NCBI GenBank assembly: GCA_964578485.1
Contig: CAZODA010000006.1
Coordinates: 50,222-114,221 of the forward strand
Source: CAZODA01 sp964578485
GTDB taxonomy: Bacteria > Bacteroidota > Bacteroidia > Bacteroidales > Marinilabiliaceae
DNA: 64,000 nt
Direction of reading: 5' to 3'
Shown here in pieces: positions 38,339 through 47,181 of this stretch. Under the pieces are notes generated by a model. The model was given only the letters and a program-made list of their open reading frames with translations. It was not told the origin of the DNA and did not search any database. The position numbers were made by a program, and so were the translations under genes. Every line of letters starts with the position of its first letter. The stretch's first letter is position 1.

Positions 38339-39424
38339 ATGGGCTTAAGAAATAAATATAATTATATCAATAAGTTGAAAAAGTGGATTAAAATATTGAT
38401 GATAACTGCTTCGGCTTTTTATTGTGGCATAGTAAACGGGCAGGATGTTTCCTTTTCCCAGGTTTATGCCGCTCCCATTTATTTGAGTCCTTCTTTTGCC
38501 GGATTTACTAGCGGCGGCAGGGTTATTTTAAATTATAGGGATCAGTGGCCGGGTGTTGCAAATACTTTTAGAGCCTACTCTTTTTCATATGATGAATTTA
38601 TAAATAAATACAATAGCGGAGTAGGACTACTATTTCTTAGAGATGATCAGGGAGCCGGACAATTAATATCGCAAAACTTAGGGCTTAATTATGCATATGA
38701 ATTAGCCCTTACAAAAGATATTTATTTGAGGCCCGGATTGCAATTTAAATATTCCGAAAGAAAAATAGACCCCTCACGACTAACACAGGTTGGCCCCGAT
38801 GGAGAAGTATTCCCTTGGATAAATGCCGAATTTAATGTGGATCAATTTAAGAAAATTGATGCTACAGCTTCGGTAATGATTTATAATGAGTTCTTCTGGG
38901 CCGGTATTACAATGGATAACCTTGTTAAAAATAATATTGGATTTACTGATATTGAATCTTTAATACCAATGAAAACAGTTGTATATGGAGGTGGAAAGTT
39001 GCTTTTTAGAGAAGCAGGAAGAGGAAGAAATGAACAAAGCGGAACACTGGCTTTTATGTATCGACAGCAGCAAAGCTTTCATCAGCTCGACTTGGGTGCC
39101 TATTATAATACCTATCCATTAGAAATAGGAGTATGGTACCGTGGAATACCCGGCTTTAGTACAAAAGAACTGTCGAATAATGATGCTCTTATTTTTAGCC
39201 TTGGATTAAATATAGGACCGGTTCATGTCGCATATTCATATGATATGACTTTATCAAGCATGGCCGGATATAGCGGTGGAAGTAATGAGTTCTCGGTGAT
39301 TTATCGTTTTAACAGAGGCCCGATTGTTACCCGTTCATATGGCCCTATTCCTTGTACAGAACCTGCTCATGGCTGGGGTGACCCGGTTCATTCAAGGCGA
39401 CCAAGCAGACGTTTATTATTTTAA
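38339..39424 (+). CDS. PorP/SprF family T9SS-associated outer membrane protein (copy 2)
   Basis: 361 aa. A signal peptide ends near residue 35 (IVNGQ) and is followed by DVSFSQVYAAPIYLSPSFAG and YRDQWPGV, the same family signature as the copy at 339-1418. Later segments such as FHQLDLGAYYNTYPLEIGVWYRGIPGF align by eye with FNQLDLGFYWFNNPIELGIWYRGLPIF of that copy. The C-terminus is RRPSRRLLF. It begins 17 bases after the giant adhesin stop, so it is the predicted dedicated partner needed for surface delivery or anchoring of that protein, as SprF is for SprB. No clear terminator hairpin follows except the palindrome at 39462. Confidence 0.92.
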   Translation: MGLRNKYNYINKLKKWIKILMITASAFYCGIVNGQDVSFSQVYAAPIYLSPSFAGFTSGGRVILNYRDQWPGVANTFRAYSFSYDEFINKYNSGVGLLFLRDDQGAGQLISQNLGLNYAYELALTKDIYLRPGLQFKYSERKIDPSRLTQVGPDGEVFPWINAEFNVDQFKKIDATASVMIYNEFFWAGITMDNLVKNNIGFTDIESLIPMKTVVYGGGKLLFREAGRGRNEQSGTLAFMYRQQQSFHQLDLGAYYNTYPLEIGVWYRGIPGFSTKELSNNDALIFSLGLNIGPVHVAYSYDMTLSSMAGYSGGSNEFSVIYRFNRGPIVTRSYGPIPCTEPAHGWGDPVHSRRPSRRLLF

Positions 39425-39461
39425 TAATATACACGGTTTTTCGCAAAGATATTAATGTCGT

Positions 39462-39485
39462 AGATACAGGGCATGCCCTGTATCT
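39462..39485. repeat. Perfect 24-bp palindrome in the intergenic region after the adhesin operon
   Basis: The two 12-base halves (AGATACAGGGCA and its exact reverse complement) meet with no loop. It lies 38 bases past the PorP/SprF stop. It could be an intergenic repeat-family member, a protein-binding dyad or a weak terminator; there is no T run. The rest of 39425-39724 holds only the ompH promoter. Confidence 0.6.
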
Positions 39486-39690
39486 GGAATTTGAATTTAA
39501 CCATATACTTCTCCTTGAGAGATGGGAGAGCGATGCGAGTTCTTGGATTTTAGACAGGAGGAATGATTTTTAGGAAGCTTTATGCCGGATAACGATATTG
39601 AAAATGTGTACTTTATACACATAAGTTTGTATTATTGTAAGAGAGTGATAAAAAATCTTGTTTTTCTGTTATTAAGTATGAGTTAAAAGC

Positions 39691-39698
39691 TATATTTG
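39691..39698 (+). promoter_or_regulatory. Possible -7 element for the OmpH-like gene
   Basis: TATATTTG matches TAnnTTTG, 26 bases before the ATG at 39725. No good TTTG sits at the expected -33 distance. Confidence 0.35.
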
Positions 39699-39724
39699 TC
39701 TCAGATTTATAAATTTTAACTCCC

Positions 39725-40339
39725 ATGATGTTAGAAAAAATGAAAAAATCAATATTTATAATTAATGTAATTCTGGTTCTTGCTGTAGCGGTGTTATTTG
39801 TAATCGTATTAAATGATGATAAAAATTCAACAATTGTTGAAGATAAGAGTTCGAATGAAGAGCTTAAAGATCATGGAATCGTTTATATTAATATTGATTC
39901 ATTGATTATTAATTATGAATATGCACGTAAATTAAGTGAAGATTTGCTCAGAAAAGAAGAGTCATCACGAGCAGATTTTAATGAGCGTGCAAGAGTGTTC
40001 CAACAGGATATGATGGAGTTCCAGAGGAAATTGCAGAATAACGGCTTTCTATCTCTTGAACGGGCACAAAATGAAGAAAATCGTTTGCGTGAAAAAGAAA
40101 TGGAGCTTCAGGAATTAAATAATCGCTTATCCAATGAGTTGATGCAGCAACAAGAGAGAATGAATCAAGAATTAAGAGATACTATTACCTTGTTTCTCGA
40201 TAGTTACTGCCGTGAAAAATCGCATCGTTTAGTTTTAAGCAATACGCTCGGTGATAATATTTTATATGCAGAACCTATGTTTGATATTACAACAGATGTT
40301 GTTAGGCTGTTGAATATCAGATATGCGGAAGCACGCTGA
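39725..40339 (+). CDS. OmpH/Skp-like periplasmic protein with N-terminal membrane anchor
   Basis: 204 aa. Residues ~8-29 form a single hydrophobic helix without a signal-peptidase-like end. A short charged linker follows, then IVYINIDSLIINYEYARKLSED, the usual OmpH opening strand. A long charged coiled coil (about residues 75-150, rich in Q, E, R) is followed by the closing SHRLVLSNTLGDNILYAEPMFDITTDVV. Skp/OmpH proteins are trimeric chaperones that carry unfolded outer-membrane proteins across the periplasm. Skp itself is soluble, whereas this one seems tethered to the inner membrane, a form often seen in Bacteroidota. Its location after two outer-membrane partners of T9SS fits but does not prove a link. 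Confidence 0.82.
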   Translation: MMLEKMKKSIFIINVILVLAVAVLFVIVLNDDKNSTIVEDKSSNEELKDHGIVYINIDSLIINYEYARKLSEDLLRKEESSRADFNERARVFQQDMMEFQRKLQNNGFLSLERAQNEENRLREKEMELQELNNRLSNELMQQQERMNQELRDTITLFLDSYCREKSHRLVLSNTLGDNILYAEPMFDITTDVVRLLNIRYAEAR

Positions 40340-40361
40340 GAACTTTAATATTTATAATATA

Positions 40362-40394
40362 AAACCGGGAAATGTTTACTACGTTTTCCGGTTT
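40362..40394 (+). terminator. Hairpin after the OmpH-like gene
   Basis: An 11-bp stem with one G-T pair (AAACCGGGAAA with TTTTCCGGTTT) and an 11-base loop, starting 23 bases after the stop. The trailing T run is weak. It overlaps the ATG at 40372, which argues for the later start of the next gene. Confidence 0.5.
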
Positions 40395-40407
40395 GTCGTT
40401 TATAATT

Positions 40408-41709
40408 ATGTCTGCCAAAAAGGAAAATACCGCTCTTAAAAAGTATCTTGAAAGACACGAGGTAAATTGCCCTTTTCACTCATTATGGCCCAAAGATATT
40501 CCTATTATTATTGTTATTCCTGTATATAAGGAGGAGGGATATTTGCAAAACACTCTTTTATCCTTAAAAAAATGTGAAGCCCCGGGAGTTCCGGTAGGAA
40601 TAGTGTTGGTATTTAATAGTTCTGAACGTGATGCTGAAGATTTAGTGGAAAAGCAAAAAATATTGGCAGATAAGATTCGTAAAATTTGGAAAGAGTCAGA
40701 CAATCATTTCTTACATTTATTTGTTCTTGAGGCATATCAATTGAGACGCAAACATTTTGGTGCAGGACTGGCACGGAAAATTGGAATGGATAGTGCTGCT
40801 GCTTTTTTCTTTCTAAATAACAAAGCTCAAGGAATTATCCTTACTCTCGATGCCGATACTCAGGTCGAAAGTAATTATTTAAAAGCTGTGTTGGAATGGT
40901 TTGAGAATGATAACAGAAAAGGAGCATCTCTTTATTTCGAACATCCCGTAGAAGGTGAAGAGTTTTCTTCTGAAATTTATCAGGGTATTCAATATTATGA
41001 ACTTCACTTGCGATATTATCTGCAGGCACTTAGATATACAGGCTTTCCTTATGCCTACCATACTATGGGCTCTGCTATTGCTGTAAGAGCCGCTGCCTAC
41101 GCCCAAATTGGAGGGATGCCGAGAAAACAGGCAGGAGAAGATTTTTATTTTCTGCAGAAATTAATACCCTTAGGAGGCTTTGGTGATATTCTTAATACAA
41201 AGGTCTTCCCGTCGCCACGACCTTCTGAAAGAGTAATTTTTGGAACCGGAGCAGCAATAAAAAACCATATAAAAGGAAAGGGAGATATCGACTTGACCTA
41301 TGACATGCAGGCATTTGAGAATCTAAAAGACTTTTTGGATCTCAAAAGTGAACTGTACACTGTTAAAGCTAAAGACTACGAAAATTGGAATAAAAAACTG
41401 CCACCCTCCCTTAACAGCTTTCTCCGGAAAAGTGGCTTTTATGATGAAATAGAAATAATAAAAAAAGATTGTGCCTCAATACAAAGCTTTGATAAACGTT
41501 TTTATGAAGTCCTTAATGCTTTTAAAATTGTGAAATATTTGAACTTTGTTCATGAACACTTCTACGACAAAATTCCTGTTTTTGATGCTGCAACTTCCCT
41601 TCTGCCAAAATTAAACCTGCCGGCAAAAAACTTTTCCTCAGTAAAAGAATTATTGTTTTTTTATCGCAATTTGGAAAAAAGAAATTTAATTAAATTCAGA
41701 ATCTTCTGA
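40408..41709 (+). CDS. Glycosyltransferase family 2 protein
   Basis: 433 aa from the ATG at 40408 (SAKKENTALKK). The frame could start at 40372, but that ATG lies inside a terminator-like hairpin. The GT-A fold opens with PIIIVIPVYKEEGYLQNTLLSL, and a DAD motif at residues 148-150 (LTLDADTQV) binds metal and the nucleotide sugar. AGEDFYFLQKL supplies the ED catalytic-base region. The C-terminal third has no membrane helix. It would transfer a sugar from an activated donor in the cytoplasm, with acceptor unknown; no other polysaccharide genes are adjacent. Its stop overlaps the next, convergent gene by 14 bases. Confidence 0.85.
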   Translation: MSAKKENTALKKYLERHEVNCPFHSLWPKDIPIIIVIPVYKEEGYLQNTLLSLKKCEAPGVPVGIVLVFNSSERDAEDLVEKQKILADKIRKIWKESDNHFLHLFVLEAYQLRRKHFGAGLARKIGMDSAAAFFFLNNKAQGIILTLDADTQVESNYLKAVLEWFENDNRKGASLYFEHPVEGEEFSSEIYQGIQYYELHLRYYLQALRYTGFPYAYHTMGSAIAVRAAAYAQIGGMPRKQAGEDFYFLQKLIPLGGFGDILNTKVFPSPRPSERVIFGTGAAIKNHIKGKGDIDLTYDMQAFENLKDFLDLKSELYTVKAKDYENWNKKLPPSLNSFLRKSGFYDEIEIIKKDCASIQSFDKRFYEVLNAFKIVKYLNFVHEHFYDKIPVFDAATSLLPKLNLPAKNFSSVKELLFFYRNLEKRNLIKFRIF

Positions 41710-42013
41710 AACTAATATAAAGGTCTAAAACTGCTGCAACAGCAATAAATATTATCCAGTAATTTCTGTTAATCATCATTAAGTAAGCTGCTGTAATTAA
41801 TGCAAGGGCACTAACAACCATAATAAAATGTTTACGCCTGTTTTCCGGGCGACCAACAATTAAATTAAAGACTCTTATGCCTAAAATCGGAATGCAACCT
41901 AAGGAATAAATCCATATTGCTGATACATGGTTTTGAAGTGCAAGAATAATGCCTGCCAATACGGCAAGCATCCCTAAATAATATAATATATTTAGTAAGT
42001 TCCTTAGTGTCAT
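41696..42013 (-). CDS. Small four-helix membrane protein, function unknown
   Basis: 105 aa with four hydrophobic segments (about residues 8-25, 30-48, 61-80 and 83-100) and basic loops (VGRPENRRKH). There is no catalytic motif and no family I recognise beyond a general Bacteroidota hypothetical membrane protein. It lies 40 bases downstream of the FtsB/DivIC-like gene on the same strand, so the two are probably cotranscribed. Its stop overlaps the glycosyltransferase stop. Confidence 0.65.
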   Translation of the reverse strand: MTLRNLLNILYYLGMLAVLAGIILALQNHVSAIWIYSLGCIPILGIRVFNLIVGRPENRRKHFIMVVSALALITAAYLMMINRNYWIIFIAVAAVLDLYISFRRF

Positions 42014-42053
42014 AATAATAACTATTGTTGTAAAATTTAGGCGGGGATATAGA

Positions 42054-42356
42054 TCATTTTTTTATAATAAATAATTCTTCATCCGGCTTTTTCATCAGAT
42101 ATTGTTCGCGGGCAAATTTTTCAAGACTTTCACGATTGTTTTGTAACTCTTCCATTCGTTGTTGGTTGTCAATTATTTCCTCTTCATAATGTTCTTTCTG
42201 ATTCTTTAATTCATTTATTCGCTTGTTTAATGATACCCTGTCGATGATATTATTTTGATCAAAAAACAGCATCCAAATAATGAAAACAAGAAAGGTTATT
42301 ACGTATTTGTTACGTAACAAAGGAAATATGATTTTTATTTTTTCTTTAACCCGCAT
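42054..42356 (-). CDS. Septum formation initiator (FtsB/DivIC family)
   Basis: 100 aa. A short cytoplasmic tail is followed by one helix (VITFLVFIIWMLFF), then a periplasmic coiled coil of ~50 residues (RINELKNQKEHYEEEIIDNQ), and the FtsB/DivIC ending LEKFAREQYLMKKPDEELFII. FtsB/DivIC joins FtsL and FtsQ in the divisome and helps switch on septal peptidoglycan synthesis. The family, size and topology all agree. In Bacteroidota this gene often sits alone or near enolase; here it precedes a small membrane protein. Confidence 0.88.
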   Translation of the reverse strand: MRVKEKIKIIFPLLRNKYVITFLVFIIWMLFFDQNNIIDRVSLNKRINELKNQKEHYEEEIIDNQQRMEELQNNRESLEKFAREQYLMKKPDEELFIIKK

Positions 42357-42532
42357 ATCCTATAAAAAATTATGTGAGTATAACTTGGATGAAAATCTCC
42401 TCAATAATTTTTTAAACATTATTTATTTCAAATAGTTGGCCCCGCCCTTTCAAATACAAATAAAACCGGATTATCCATATTTTTATTAGTATTACATTAC
42501 TATAATTGCTTTGTAAAGGTAATAGTTTTGTT

Positions 42533-44164
42533 TTATTCTTCATCCATAAAAGGGTATTTGTAATTTTGCGAAGGCATAAAGTTCTCTTTAATACACCTTG
42601 GTGAAACCCATCTCATAAGATTAAGCAAAGATCCTGCTTTGTCGTTTGTACCTGAGCTGCGAGCCCCTCCAAATGGTTGTTGCCCGATAATAGCTTTTGT
42701 TGGTTTATCATTTATATAAAAATTACCGGCGGCATTTGACAGTCTTGCAGTAATTTTTTGAATTATTATACGGTCATTTGCAAATACAGCACCTGTTAAA
42801 GCATACTTAGAGGTTTTATCTAACATATTTAAAGTTTCATCCAATTGGCTGTCGGGATAAACATATATGGTTAAAACCGGTCCAAATAACTCTTCATGCA
42901 TAGTTGGATAGTCGTGATTGCCGGCAAGAATTACTGTTGGTTCAATAAAATATCCTTCCGATTTACTGTAGTTACCACCGAAAATAATTTTTGCATCATT
43001 ATGATTTTTGGCTGCTTCAATACTTGCAGTAATCTTGTCAAAAGCCTCCTCGTTAATAACGGCATTGATGAAATTACGAAAATCTTCAGATGGCCCCATG
43101 GTGATTTCGCTTAATTCTGCTACCAATAATTTTTGAATTTCTTCCCAGCGGCTTTCAGGAATATAGGCCCTTGATACTGCAGAACATTTTTGACCTTGAT
43201 ATTCAAATGCACCTCTTATCAATGCTGTTGATAAAGCATGTAAATCACAGCTATTATGAGCGAATATAAAGCCTTTCCCGCCGGTTTCTCCAACGATGCG
43301 GGGATAGCTGCGGTATTTGTGAATATTACCACCAATAGTTTTCCAAATATCCTGAAATACTTTTGTTGAACCGGTAAAATGTAAGCCTGCAAAATCGGGA
43401 TGATTGAAAACTACTTGTTCAACAATGGGACCGGAAGAATAAATTAAATTTATAACGCCATCAGGCAATCCGGCTTCATGAAAAATTTTCATAATAATAT
43501 GGGCAGAATAAATAGCCGACCTTGAAGGTTTCCAAACAACAACATTTCCCATAAGGGCAGGAGCCGAGCATAAATTACCGGCTATGGATGTATAGTTGAA
43601 AGGAGATAAAGCAAGAATAAAACCTTCAAGCGGACGATAATCAATGCGATTCCAAGTGCCGGCTGAAGATTCAGGCTGATCATTATATAGCTGTACTAAG
43701 TACTTGACATTGAACCTTAGATAATCCGCGAGTTCACAAGCTGCATCTATTTCTGCCTGAATAACATTTTTTGACTGACCAAGCATAGTGGCAGCATTTA
43801 TTTTTTGCCTATAAGGACCGGTAATTAAATCTGCAGCTTTTAAAAAAATAGAGGCACGCTCCTCCCAATTAATTGATGCCCAAGATTCTCCCGCATTTAA
43901 AGCTGCATCAATGGCGCTGTAAATATGCCCCTCATCTCCTTTATGATAATATCCAAGTGTGTGTTGTAAATCATGGGGAGGATGAATAGCAACTTTGTTA
44001 TCCGTTCTAACTTCTTCGCCCGCAATGAACATGGGAATATCTGCTTGTTTTGAACGGTATAATTGAATTTGCTCTTTTAATTCAATACGCTCAGGTGAAC
44101 CCGGTAAGTAGTTGAGAGTAGGCTCGTTTTTTGTTTCAGGTACTTTAAAGAATCCTTTTGACAT
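42533..44164 (-). CDS. pruA: L-glutamate gamma-semialdehyde dehydrogenase (1-pyrroline-5-carboxylate dehydrogenase)
   Basis: 543 aa, the length of the stand-alone ALDH4-type enzyme rather than the fused PutA. It oxidises glutamate semialdehyde to glutamate with NAD+, the second step of proline breakdown. The catalytic Cys is C327 in YQGQKCSAVSR, the general-base glutamate is E293 in VGETGGKG, and NAD-binding residues lie in VVWKPSRSAIYSAH and LHFTGSTKVF. The N-terminal NEPTLNYLPGSPER is characteristic of this subfamily. No proline dehydrogenase gene is adjacent, so the first step is encoded elsewhere. No promoter match was seen upstream. Confidence 0.95.
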   Translation of the reverse strand: MSKGFFKVPETKNEPTLNYLPGSPERIELKEQIQLYRSKQADIPMFIAGEEVRTDNKVAIHPPHDLQHTLGYYHKGDEGHIYSAIDAALNAGESWASINWEERASIFLKAADLITGPYRQKINAATMLGQSKNVIQAEIDAACELADYLRFNVKYLVQLYNDQPESSAGTWNRIDYRPLEGFILALSPFNYTSIAGNLCSAPALMGNVVVWKPSRSAIYSAHIIMKIFHEAGLPDGVINLIYSSGPIVEQVVFNHPDFAGLHFTGSTKVFQDIWKTIGGNIHKYRSYPRIVGETGGKGFIFAHNSCDLHALSTALIRGAFEYQGQKCSAVSRAYIPESRWEEIQKLLVAELSEITMGPSEDFRNFINAVINEEAFDKITASIEAAKNHNDAKIIFGGNYSKSEGYFIEPTVILAGNHDYPTMHEELFGPVLTIYVYPDSQLDETLNMLDKTSKYALTGAVFANDRIIIQKITARLSNAAGNFYINDKPTKAIIGQQPFGGARSSGTNDKAGSLLNLMRWVSPRCIKENFMPSQNYKYPFMDEE

Positions 44165-44333
44165 AGCTATTATTTTTAAAGTAATTATTTAATACAACAA
44201 CCATAGCTGAAATAAAAATATAATTATTTTGCATATCCTGCCTTACAACGATAGCAGTTAGTAATGCAATATAATAAATCTTCTGTCATCTGACTATAAA
44301 ATATCTTAAAAGGTGATGACAGTAGATTTTATT

Positions 44334-45623
44334 TTATCTGTTTATTGAATTAATTATTTCAGCACCAATTATACGATGATTCCTGTCATTTATTCCTTTG
44401 TAATAGATAATAATAAGATAGTCGTTTTCCGTGTTGCCAAAGCTGTTCTCAATGGCTTGAAGAGAGCCCTGATCTTCACCATCTTCTTTAACAAGGTACT
44501 GGTAATTGTAATAGCCCTGTTTTAAAAGTAGAGATTTCTCATAATATTCCAAATTTGCATTATAAATCATTTCTGATGATTTATTAAGATCCCAGTTCGT
44601 TAGGGCACCGTTGATATATATTTTTTGATTCGGGTAGAGAAGATCATATTTTAATTTAAAATGAACAAACATATAATCTCCTTCTACATCAGCATTGGCT
44701 CTGTCTCTTTCGCTAAGCTCAATATAAAAATGACCGTTCAGGTCCTGTCTGTAACGATATGAACTTCGATCTCGTGGTTGATCCTGACTGACACTGACAT
44801 AATAAAAAGGATCGATAAACTGAATGTTTTCAATCTTTTCTGCGAGATAACGAGTACTTCTAATATCGAGATGACGGAATTCATTCCCTCCTTCCATTAG
44901 TATTTTATCGGGATAACGGAAATCCATAGCATCATTACTAAAAAATTGTGGTTTTAGCTTTGAGATAATATTATCCTTTCGTCCATTTTGAATAATGGTG
45001 GCAGAAATTTCTTCAATAGGATTATGAATAATAAAACCTTTGTGCAATACTTCAAATCCAACTTCTTGATATGATCTCATCCCTGAATGTTGAGGGAAGT
45101 TTCGAATATGTGAAATTATAGTTGCTTCGGATTCGTTAATCATGAACTTTTTTGTGATAATTGGGTTATCCTGATTAAAGTTTTCAAATATCTTGAGAAT
45201 GTAATTTCCTGACCTTGTAATGCTGATATTTTCATTGGGAATAGTAAGACGGTAGTGGACATAATCGAAAGTGGTGTTGAAAGAATAGGAATAATCTGAT
45301 AAGGGGTTTATTGCTATACCCTGAAGATATTCGTTTGGCATAAGGCTTGACACATTCCAATCTTCATCACATGAAACTATGGTGTAATAATAATTCTTAC
45401 TTCTGCTGCCGGTTTCATCAAATGTTAATGTTAGTTGTTGGTCACTATGCAAATTAATGATAGGATAAGAAAGAGGCCAGCCTTCACGATAAAATTTTAT
45501 CGTTTTTACTGAAGGTGAAATAATTTCATTTTTACCTTTTGAAAATAAAAAATCAGCCTGAAAAAGGGAAAGAAGAATAAAAATTGATAATATTGATTGT
45601 TTTTTAAAACTGATACCGGACAT
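44334..45623 (-). CDS. Type IX secretion system plug protein (DUF5103 family)
   Basis: 429 aa with a signal peptide (hydrophobic stretch at residues ~9-28). The DUF5103 opening is recognisable: VKTIKFYREGWPLSYPIINL, then LTLTFDETGSRSKNYYYTIV and CDEDWNVSSLMPNEYLQGI. The C-terminal half looks beta-rich (YINGALTNWDLNKSSEM). In Flavobacterium a DUF5103 protein is the Plug that blocks the lumen of the giant SprA translocon of the T9SS. That assignment comes from the family, and here it fits two T9SS cargo/partner cassettes in the same window. A TAATTTTG -7-like element on the minus strand at 45676-45683 may serve as promoter, 53 bases upstream. Confidence 0.82.
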   Translation of the reverse strand: MSGISFKKQSILSIFILLSLFQADFLFSKGKNEIISPSVKTIKFYREGWPLSYPIINLHSDQQLTLTFDETGSRSKNYYYTIVSCDEDWNVSSLMPNEYLQGIAINPLSDYSYSFNTTFDYVHYRLTIPNENISITRSGNYILKIFENFNQDNPIITKKFMINESEATIISHIRNFPQHSGMRSYQEVGFEVLHKGFIIHNPIEEISATIIQNGRKDNIISKLKPQFFSNDAMDFRYPDKILMEGGNEFRHLDIRSTRYLAEKIENIQFIDPFYYVSVSQDQPRDRSSYRYRQDLNGHFYIELSERDRANADVEGDYMFVHFKLKYDLLYPNQKIYINGALTNWDLNKSSEMIYNANLEYYEKSLLLKQGYYNYQYLVKEDGEDQGSLQAIENSFGNTENDYLIIIYYKGINDRNHRIIGAEIINSINR

Positions 45624-45766
45624 TGTTAATGTTTTAAATTGATAATAAGTTAATAATTAGAACTATATATCTGTGCAAAATTAAAAAGATCTCTTTAATA
45701 TAAGCTTAGCAGTAAAATTTATATTTTTATGTAATTTTACCGCAAAAATTAAAATACCATTCAAGT

Positions 45767-47116
45767 ATGTCGAAGGTAATTAAAATAACAAAAGGACTTG
45801 ATATTCCTCTTGCAGGAAAATCAGAAAAAGTTTTTGGCCAAATCCAATTGCCCGAATTATTCGCCATTAAACCCACAGATTTTCATGGGGTTTTTCCAAA
45901 AATGGTGGTAAAAGAAGGTGATGAGGTGAAAATTGGATCAACCCTGTTTTTTGATAAAACGCATCCCGAAATCAAGTTTGTTTCGCCTGTTAGTGGTTCA
46001 ATAAAGGGTGTTAACAGAGGTGCCCGACGAAGGATTTTAGAAGTTATTATACAAAATGATGGGAAAGATGAATTTGTTGATTTTGGAACAGCAGATCCAT
46101 TAAAAATCGAGCGTAGGGATATAATTGAACGGCTGTTGGAAAGTGGGGCATGGCCATATTTTAGGCAACGTCCATATAATATTTTAGCTAATCCTGACGA
46201 TATCCCCAAGGCTATCTTTATTTCAGGTTTTGATTCTGCCCCTTTGGCACCTGATATAGATTTTGTTTTAACCGGACAAGAAGAAGCTTTTGAGCTTGGA
46301 ATTGAAGTGTTAAAAAAACTTGCTCCTGAAGTGCATATAGGTATAAGTAACAGCTCTGCAGCCAAGATATTTACTTCTCTTGAAGGAGTTAATATTCATC
46401 GTTTTAGTGGACCACATCCGGCAGGCAATGTTGGAATTCAGATTCATCACATATCACCTGTCAATAAAGGGGAAAAAGTCTGGGTGATTGATCCTCAGGC
46501 TTTGGTATCAATAGGAAACTTATTTATTAAAGGAGAACATAATTTTACACGTGTAATAGCACTTACCGGCTCAGAAATACTCAAAAGGTCTTACGTCAGA
46601 TATCGTTTAGGCGCATCAGTAAGTGAAATGCTTAAAGATAATCTTACTCAGGAAAAACAACTCAGAGTCATTAGTGGAAATGTGCTTACCGGGGATAAAA
46701 TTCCTGAAGATGGTTATATTGGGTTTAATCATTCGCAGATAACAGTTATACCGGAAGGTAATGAATATGAGTTTTTAGGATGGCTTAAACCCGGGTTTAA
46801 AAAATTTAGTCAATCCAGAACATTCTTTAGCTGGTTGTTTAAAGGAAAAGAATATACCTTAAATGCAAATATGCAAGGTGGTGAACGTGCGATTGTTATG
46901 TCGGGTCAATACGATAGAGTTCTACCTATGGATATATTGGCCGAATTTTTAATAAAAGCTATCCTTGCCGAAGATGTTGATAAAATGGAGCAACTCGGTA
47001 TTTATGAAGTAGTTGAAGAAGACCTTGCATTGTGTGAGTTTGTTGATACATCAAAGCTTGAAATACAAGCTATGCTGCGTAAGGGGATAGAATTGATGAT
47101 AAAAGAGATGGGTTAA
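45767..47116 (+). CDS. nqrA: Na+-translocating NADH:quinone oxidoreductase subunit A
   Basis: 449 aa, normal NqrA length. The N-terminal KITKGLDIPLAGKSEK and FHGVFPKMVVKEGDEVKIG are diagnostic. Later segments include RPYNILANPDDIPKAIFISGFDSAPLAPD, broken here only by family spacing, and HPAGNVGIQIHHI. NqrA is the cytoplasmic, membrane-associated subunit reported to bind ubiquinone. It is the first gene of nqrABCDEF-apbE, with all seven genes in one direction over 6.9 kb and gaps of 65 bases or less. No clean TAnnTTTG element was found just upstream. Confidence 0.96.
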   Translation: MSKVIKITKGLDIPLAGKSEKVFGQIQLPELFAIKPTDFHGVFPKMVVKEGDEVKIGSTLFFDKTHPEIKFVSPVSGSIKGVNRGARRRILEVIIQNDGKDEFVDFGTADPLKIERRDIIERLLESGAWPYFRQRPYNILANPDDIPKAIFISGFDSAPLAPDIDFVLTGQEEAFELGIEVLKKLAPEVHIGISNSSAAKIFTSLEGVNIHRFSGPHPAGNVGIQIHHISPVNKGEKVWVIDPQALVSIGNLFIKGEHNFTRVIALTGSEILKRSYVRYRLGASVSEMLKDNLTQEKQLRVISGNVLTGDKIPEDGYIGFNHSQITVIPEGNEYEFLGWLKPGFKKFSQSRTFFSWLFKGKEYTLNANMQGGERAIVMSGQYDRVLPMDILAEFLIKAILAEDVDKMEQLGIYEVVEEDLALCEFVDTSKLEIQAMLRKGIELMIKEMG

Positions 47117-47181
47117 AAAAATGTAGATTAAAAATTCCCTTCTTTGAAAGAAAAGGAATAGATAAAACAAAATGATTTTTA

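Noticed and set aside
40372..40407. Earlier ATG for the glycosyltransferase
   Set aside because: It lies inside a terminator-like hairpin, and the 12 extra residues precede no conserved motif.
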